Source of the DNA: Topomyia yanbarensis
Taxonomy: Eukaryota > Arthropoda > Insecta > Diptera > Culicidae
Direction: 5' to 3'
DNA: 64,000 nucleotides
NCBI RefSeq assembly: GCF_030247195.1
Contig: NC_080672.1
Coordinates: 185,822,372 to 185,886,371 of the forward strand
The position numbers and the translations under genes were made by a program. Of the stretch, positions 58,457-64,000 are shown in pieces (positions within the stretch are counted from its first letter, which is position 1; the number at the start of each line of letters is the position of its first letter). The notes below the pieces were generated by a model that was not told where the DNA came from, did not search any database, and was given only the letters and a program-made list of their open reading frames with translations.

Positions 58457-61019
58457 GTGGAGGAGGGTCGACTACTGGCTGGCAAAAGACGCCACAACGG
58501 TTTTACTCTACAACATAACAACGGATTAAGAACCGACGATCCTTTCGAAATAGCGAATATCCTCGGCGAATACTTCGCGCAACTATCGGATACGGAAGGT
58601 TACACGGATAAGTTCAAACGGATCAAAGCAATCGATGAAAATCAACCTATTCAGTTCAATGACGAACCCCTAGACCAACTAGCGGACTACAACACGGACT
58701 TCTCAATGGCCGAGCTTCTATATGCTATTGCCAAATCAAACGGAAAATCGGTAGGGCCCGACGAAATCGGATATCCAATGATAAGAAATCTCCCAGTATC
58801 AGGAAAAGTGGCACTATTGAAATCAATTAACAAAATATGGGCAGAAGGAGTATACCCAGATCAATGGATAAAGAGCATTGTCGTACCCATTCCCAAGCCG
58901 GGAAAAATTGGGGACACACCAATGGGATACAGGCCAATCAGCCTAACCAGCTGTTTGGAAAAAGTTGTCGAAAAAATGGTTAATCGAAGGCTCACCACAA
59001 TACTGGAAGAAAATGACCTACTTGATCAGAGGCAATTCGCCTTCAGAAAAGGACGAGGAACTGGCTCCTACCTAACGGCCCTTGGGGATATCATCGACCG
59101 TGCTCTAGAAGCAGGAGAACATACAGACCTAGCAGTAATGGACATTTCCAAGGCATACAATAGAGTTTGGCGGTATAACATCATGAGGCAGCTGAAGATA
59201 TGGGGATTGAGTGGAAGGCTTTGCAAATTCGTCCAAGGTTTTCTAAATGAAAGATCGTTCCAAGTGGCAGTCGGGGGGTCACATTCGTCAATTTATAAAG
59301 AAGAAAACGGAGTACCTCAGGGGTCAGTACTTGCAGTCACACTTTTCCTCATCGGTATCAACGACGTATTTCGACAGCTTCCTAAAGGAATATACATTCT
59401 AGTGTATGCAGACGATATCGTCCTGTTGGTCACAGGCTCGAGCGCCCGCAGGACCAAAACAAAATTACAAACAGCGATGAGGAGGGTAACGGAATGGGCC
59501 GACAAAAACGGCTTTAGTATGGCTCCAGAGAAAAGTATCACAACCCATATATGCAAACATCGACACCAACCATGGCGGCAAAAAATTACAGTAGAGGGCG
59601 TGGAGGTACCGTTAAAAAAGACGGCGAAAATCATCGGTGTTACCAGCGATCGTGAACTCTCTTTCCGACCTCACTTTGCAAAGGTGAAAGCTGAGGTGCA
59701 ATCCAGAAGCCGTCTTATCAAAGTCATCAGTAGCAGGCACACAAACGGAAATAGACACTCACTTTTACAAATAGGACACAGCGTGGTGAGCAGTAAGCTG
59801 CTATATGGTATAGAAATCACGGTAAGAGGCTTTGACAATATGATCGCAACCCTTGGACCCACGTACAACAAAATGGTGAGAAATTGTTCTGGCCTTTTGC
59901 CCAGTACTCCTGCACTTAGCAGTTGCATTGAAGCGGGGGTTTTACCTTTCGACGCTCTCGTAGTCCTAACAACAATCCGTAAAACGGTAAGTTTCTTAGA
60001 AAAAACAGAAGGTAACTACGATCCTACGACGACAGCCACCGAAAAAATTATCCAAGCTTTCCCATCAATCACCCATCCTCCTGTTACCCAACTCCACACC
60101 ATTTGGGATCGGCGATGGAATCGCGAAGGACCATTAATCGATTGGTCAATTAAAAAGACGATTAAAGCAGGTGATCCGTCTCATAAAGTTAGTGCGATCT
60201 TCAACGAAGCTCTGAACACAAAATATAAAAATCATATGGTGATCTACACCGACGTGTCAAAATGTGATAGTTCAGTGGGAATTGGCATTTTCAGTTCAAA
60301 CGACAAAACATTCTACAAACTACCCAGTATCTGTTCCATTTTTTCAGCTGAAGCATTAGCTATCCACACGGCTATAACGCGACAAACGACGAACCCGAAC
60401 AAACCGACAGTGATCTTCACTGACTCCGCCAGTGTGCTGTCTGCCTTGGAAAAGGGGTCCTCAAAACACCCATGGATCCAGGCGATAGAAAACGCAAGCA
60501 ATAACAATATAAAGTTCTGTTGGGTTCCAGGTCATTGTGGGATTAAAGGTAACCAAGAAGCAGACGGCCTCGCAGCGTTCGGCCGTAGAAGTATAATGCT
60601 TACCAATGACGTTCCGGGAGCGGACATCAAGCACAACAGCGTGAAACAACTGCGAAACGAAATAGAGAACAAATGGAGGACCGAACGAACTTTATTCCTT
60701 CGGAAGATAAAGGGAAACTTAAAGCAATGGCGTGATCGCAAATCGAGAAGAGAACAACAAGTTTTATCACGACTCAGAACTGGGTACACGATGCTGACTC
60801 ACAAAGGGTTATATCAGGGAGGTAACCGGACCGACTGTCAAACCTGCAACGAACCGCTCACAGTAGAACACTTCATTATCAGATGCCCCGACTACAACGA
60901 CTTAAGAGAGACATACCAAATAAGTGGATCAATTCGAGATGCACTGAGCAACGACCCCCGTGAATGAAGAGCAGCTAATATGCTTCCTGAAGGACGCAGG
61001 ACTGTTCAAACAAATTTGA
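58457..61019 (+). pseudogene. I-like ORF2: reverse transcriptase, RNase H and CCHC knuckle
   Basis: A continuous 836-aa frame (58457-60967). RT blocks: SVGPDEIGYPM, VVPIPKPGK, FRKGRGT, MDISKAYNRVW, GVPQGSVLAV, VYADDIVLLV (about 59402). RNase H (about 60240-60590) has all four acidic residues: YTD, SAEAL, FTDSAS and GNQEAD, plus WVPGHCGIKGN. The C-terminal knuckle is CQTCNEPLTVEHFIIRC. An extra C in a run near 60955 shifts the frame; the original end is visible as VNEEQLICFLKDAGLFKQI to TGA at 61019. RT copies RNA at the nicked target; RNase H removes the template. Confidence 0.9.
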
Positions 61020-61120
61020 TAAAAAATAAGTAACAATTTGAAATGTAAATCAAAATCCAGGAGTGATGAATGAATTCACTATTTAAATTCACTCTTTAAT
61101 AAACCAAACAATCAATCAAT

Positions 61121-61133
61121 CAACATAGCAGAA
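61121..61133. other. 13-bp target duplication of the I-like LINE, right copy
   Basis: CAACATAGCAGAA after the (AATC)n tail; matches 52718-52730. Confidence 0.92.
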
Positions 61134-62072
61134 ATTAGCGGCGTGCAATTCCATCATTTACGTCATGCGGTACGGATTACGTTCAAAAACATTAGCCAAG
61201 CAGAATCATTCGTTTCGCAGAACAACTTGAAACATGCCGTCGAATGTAATGACACTTTATACAACATCCCAACGTATATTGATAATGACAGTATTGAAAT
61301 AAAACTACTTTATCTGCCACCACGTACTAGTTCCGCCGCTATCAAGAAACTCATGTCAAAATACGGGGAGGTGGAGAGTGTTAAAGAAGATAATTTGAGG
61401 AATTTCTTCACAGGACTTGGCAACGGCGTTCGTGTAGTGAGAATGCGGCCGACAAAACCTATTCCCTCCTACTTGTCTATCTCAGGCAGATGCCCTAAAG
61501 GTATTGTACATTCTCAACGAACACTAGTCACGTACCCAGGGCAGATTCCTACGTGCCAACATTGCGATTAGCCGCTACACCACGGAAAATCTTGCGCAGA
61601 GGCTGCTAAGGAAATTCCCCCTGCGACGACCAAAGCCGGTATACAGTCGTCGTATGCTAAATCACAACCGGTTGGTAAACCAACGACTGCGGACCGGGCA
61701 GTAACAAACACCAGCTCAACAACGATCGGCTCCAGTGCCACTAAACCAACTGCCATTACCAACATCGAAGTAACAACGATTACTGCAAATGTCTCCAAAC
61801 CAACAACAAACAGCACCAATAAAGAATCAAACACCGATGAAGAAGGATTTACAGCAGCGACCCGGAAGTACAAGAAACAAACAATAACATCCGACCATGA
61901 GCATCATGAATGCAGTACCGATGACGACATGGACATGAACGTAAACGCGAGAGAAGACGGACCGAATGACCCTCAAGGTGCGGCAGACAACGCACCTAAA
62001 TTTTCACCACCAAGGAAGAGGATCTCAACACGCAGCAGCAAGCTGCGTCAACAAGATCCTATGGATAGTTGA
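61134..62072 (+). pseudogene. Gag-like ORF1 with broken zinc knuckle
   Basis: Open from the insertion point: VQFHHLRHAVRITFKNISQ, a PTYIDNDSIEIKLLYLPPR segment, FFTGLGNGVRVVRMR and TLVTYPGQIPTCQHCD, then TAG at 61569-61571 in the middle of a CX2CX4HX4C knuckle (continuing PLHHGKSC). The same frame stays open after the stop through a T/K/S-rich tail to TGA at 62072. This resembles gag-like proteins of mosquito non-LTR elements. The single stop and the upstream frame change make it a pseudogene. Confidence 0.78.
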
Positions 62073-62116
62073 GAGTTTATTTTAATTTTTACATATTGTA
62101 AAATTTTTAAAGGACC

Positions 62117-62149
62117 CACGGCTCAGTTATGCTAACGCTTTGAGCCGTG
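62117..62149 (+). other. 3' terminal hairpin of the ORF1-only element
   Basis: 9-bp perfect stem CACGGCTCA/TGAGCCGTG with a 15-nt loop, 16 bp before the A-rich end. It could be the RNA structure recognised by a partner RT, or part of a terminator; not established. Confidence 0.6.
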
Positions 62150-62165
62150 TCAAATAAACAAGAAA

Positions 62166-62915
62166 AAAACTTTCTAGGGTGCTAGTCTGATATTCTATTA
62201 GTTCACAGGACGCTCACGGATTCTCTAGGGCACCAGTATGATATTCCCATAGCTCGCAGAGCACTCTCAAACTCACTAGGGTGTTAGTCTGATATTTTTG
62301 TAGCCTACAGGTCACTCCTAGATTCTATGGGGTGCTAGTATGATATTTCCATAGCTCGGAGAGCGCTTCAATGCTCGCTGGGGCCCAGTATGGTATCGTC
62401 ATAGCTCACAGGGCGCTCTGAAGTTACCTAGAGCAATAATGTGACTTTATGGGGCGCTAATGTGATATGTCCAGATTCTCTGGACCGCCAGCATGATATT
62501 CCCAATAGATCGCAGGACGCTTGCAAACTCTAGAGTAGTCTGATATTCTCATAGTTCGCAGAGCGCTCTCGGATTCTCTGTGGCGCTAATGTGATATTCC
62601 CATAGCTCGCAAGGCGCTCTCAGGTTCGCTAGGGCGCTAGTAAGACTCTGTGGGGAGCTAGTATGGGATTCACATCGCTCGCAGATTCTCTCGAGTGCCA
62701 GCAAGACATTTCCATAGCTTGCAGTGCGCTGTCAAACTCTCTAGGGCGCTAGCCTAACAATATTTTAACTTGCAGGGTCATAACAACATCTCTGGAGCGC
62801 TAAACTAAAATTTCAATAGTTTGCAGGGTGCCCTCGAATTCTCTAGGGCACCAGTATGATATTCATATATCTCGCAGGGCGCTCTTCGATTGTCTGAGAC
62901 GCTAGTACAGTCGGG
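62166..62915. repeat. Diverged 51-bp minisatellite, right block
   Basis: About 14 copies of the same unit as at 50330-52436, in the same orientation, showing that the two blocks were one array before the LINE insertions. Confidence 0.9.
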
Positions 62916-62990
62916 TCTCCTACTACGCGGATTCCTACAACGCGGCTTCCTACTGCGCGGATTCCTACTACGCGGTACCCGTGTTGTAGG
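62909..62990. mobile_element. Possible pogo-like terminus with four 15-bp subrepeats
   Basis: TACAGTCGGGTCTCC (from 62906) resembles the TA-flanked CAGT start of pogo/Tigger-type elements. TCCTACTACGCGGAT-type 15-mers repeat at 62918, 62933, 62948 and 62963. No matching opposite end seen in the window. Confidence 0.4.
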
Positions 62991-63059
62991 ATACCCATAG
63001 CTTATGGGATTTCGACTAATTGGGGCTCTGACCGATTATTTCGTCCGTGTCAACATGTA

Positions 63060-64000
63060 GCGCCATACTTTCTTTAGCAAAGTTGTTGTGCTCACTTGGG
63101 CCTACAACTTAATGTAATTGGGTATCCAATTAGTTGAGAACTATGCCGCTAGGGGTGTTATGAAGAAAGAGTAAATAAATCGAAAATTTCGTCGTCGACT
63201 ATCATCAAATGGATTCAATGTCAAATATATCAAGACCCTGATTATTTTGAAAGGTGGTGTCTTCGGGGAATTTATAAAAGAAGTCTAGAGCTTCTGGATG
63301 ATAGAAAGTATAACTCGCAATTCTCCACCAGGCGGCGCTAGTGCTAATGCAAATATTCAACACATGTTAAAATAATTCTATATCTCAACATCGTCACTAG
63401 ATAGAGTATTACTGTCTTCAGCAAAGTTGCTCGAGAGGTCGAGGACTACCCAACGGTAACAGATTAGTTTGGAATACTATCACTATGCGGCGCTAATGAG
63501 CGTAGAAGCTTTCAACATATGGTAGATTATGATACATCTCAAAAGTCTAATAACTTGGAAAAATGATGTTTTCGGCTGAGTTCTCGAGAAGGTCAAAGCC
63601 TACTAGATTATGAATAGATTATAGTTGAATGGACCCGCCAGGCGGCACGAGTGAGCATTTTCTTTCAAAGCATATATCTCGAGATCATGATCATTTGGAA
63701 GGGTGGTGTCTTTGGCAATATTCATAGGCAGGTCGAGCTCTGTCCTACGGCGAACAAATTAGTTTAGAACTCGCCCACTAGATGGCGCTAATGAGAATGA
63801 AACTTTCTTAACATTATGGATACATTTCTAAAGTCTGATAATTTAGGAAAACGCTGTTTTTTGGTAAAGTTTTCCAGAGGGACAAGTGTTGTTTGACAAT
63901 GTATAGAAAAATTACGATTTTACCCACTAGGTGACGCTAGTGAGCACGAATTTTTCCTTTCAATTTCTGCATCTCAATATAAAGGGAGTTTAGAAGGGTG
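63060..64000. repeat. Diverged satellite of about 150 bp, continuing past the window
   Basis: A 'ggcggcgctagtgagaatg'-like core recurs near 63333, 63486, 63641, 63782 and 63932 (spacing 141-155 bp), each followed by 'catctcaa' and 'agcaaagttgctcgagaggtc'-like sequence. No ORF. Confidence 0.8.

Larger units (their letters stand above)
52731..61120 (+). mobile_element. I-like non-LTR retrotransposon, full length, inserted in the ORF1-only element
   Basis: Runs from CAGTTTG (52731) to an (AATC)n tail ending at 61120, bounded by a perfect 13-bp target duplication. Parts: internal promoter, 5' UTR to 53185, gag-like ORF1, a repeat-rich open region of about 2.8 kb, ORF2 with endonuclease, RT, RNase H and a CCHC knuckle, and a short 3' UTR. 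RNase H places it in the I group. All ORFs carry lesions, but RT-RNase H is continuous. At 8.4 kb it is long for this group, mainly because of the extra region. Confidence 0.9.
61134..62165 (+). mobile_element. ORF1-only LINE-like element, 3' part
   Basis: Continues the element begun at 52437. ORF1 ends at 62072 and only about 90 bp follow before the minisatellite resumes near 62166: a 9-bp-stem hairpin (62117-62125 with 62141-62149, CACGGCTCA/TGAGCCGTG), 'caaataaacaag' and a short A run. There is no sign of ORF2. With the nested LINE removed the element is about 1.33 kb. An imperfect flanking repeat (tctaggg) is compatible with target duplication. Confidence 0.75.

Noticed and set aside
57649..61873. 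Several minus-strand frames of 60-105 aa across the I-like ORF2 and the gag-like ORF
   Set aside because: Shadows of the plus-strand coding regions, with no recognisable domain.

Overview
This window looks like heterochromatin-like or intergenic DNA from a culicine mosquito (Aedes/Culex type). The evidence is AT-rich DNA packed with R1/Waldo, CR1-like and I-like non-LTR retrotransposons, BEL/Pao and gypsy LTR elements, a tRNA-derived SINE, small inverted-repeat elements and several satellites, with no convincing intact host gene. The species call is an inference from the repeat types, not from a marker gene. Almost everything here is a mobile element, a relic of one, or a tandem repeat.

Layout. 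1-4626 (minus): an R1-clade (Waldo-like) non-LTR element, with an intact 1012-aa endonuclease/RT ORF2 and a frameshifted ORF1. Its 5' end sits directly on a 1.2-kb (ACAT)n microsatellite (4627-5795), the kind of target known for Waldo elements. 6021-27344: a macrosatellite of ten units (typically about 2.17 kb), each full unit carrying a tRNA-derived SINE and a 473-bp BEL LTR. 26760-34250 (minus): a BEL/Pao element with 5-bp target duplication (CGGCA), tRNA-Tyr-type primer site and polypurine tract. Its pol is degraded and carries a nested CR1-like LINE (about 27860-31035). The right edge of the macrosatellite is the 3' LTR of this same BEL element, so the array was built by tandem duplication of host flank plus 3' LTR.

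34250-50330: a patchwork of inverted-repeat elements (a foldback element, a piggyBac-type TTAA MITE nested in a larger TIR element, a 772-bp TIR element, a 229-bp TIR element), two head-to-head CR1-like LINE relics separated by a long (TA)n tract, a J-domain gene fragment, and a decayed gypsy-like element with one LTR-like repeat that recurs inside a LINE relic.

50330-62915: a diverged 51-bp minisatellite interrupted by a two-level nest. An ORF1-only LINE-like element (52437-52730 and 61134-62165) is itself split by an I-like LINE (52731-61120) with a 13-bp target duplication, an Inr/DPE internal promoter, a broken ORF1, an unusual repeat-rich open reading region of about 2.8 kb, and an endonuclease-RT-RNase H ORF2. 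62900-64000: a possible pogo-like terminus and a diverged satellite of about 150 bp.

How the parts relate: the window records layered insertion (minisatellite, then ORF1-only LINE, then I-like LINE; ancestral locus, then SINE and BEL, then array amplification). The most notable structures are the LTR-seeded macrosatellite and the extra repeat-bearing coding region of the I-like LINE. The short open frames that recur every 2.2 kb in the array are by-products of tandem repetition, not genes.
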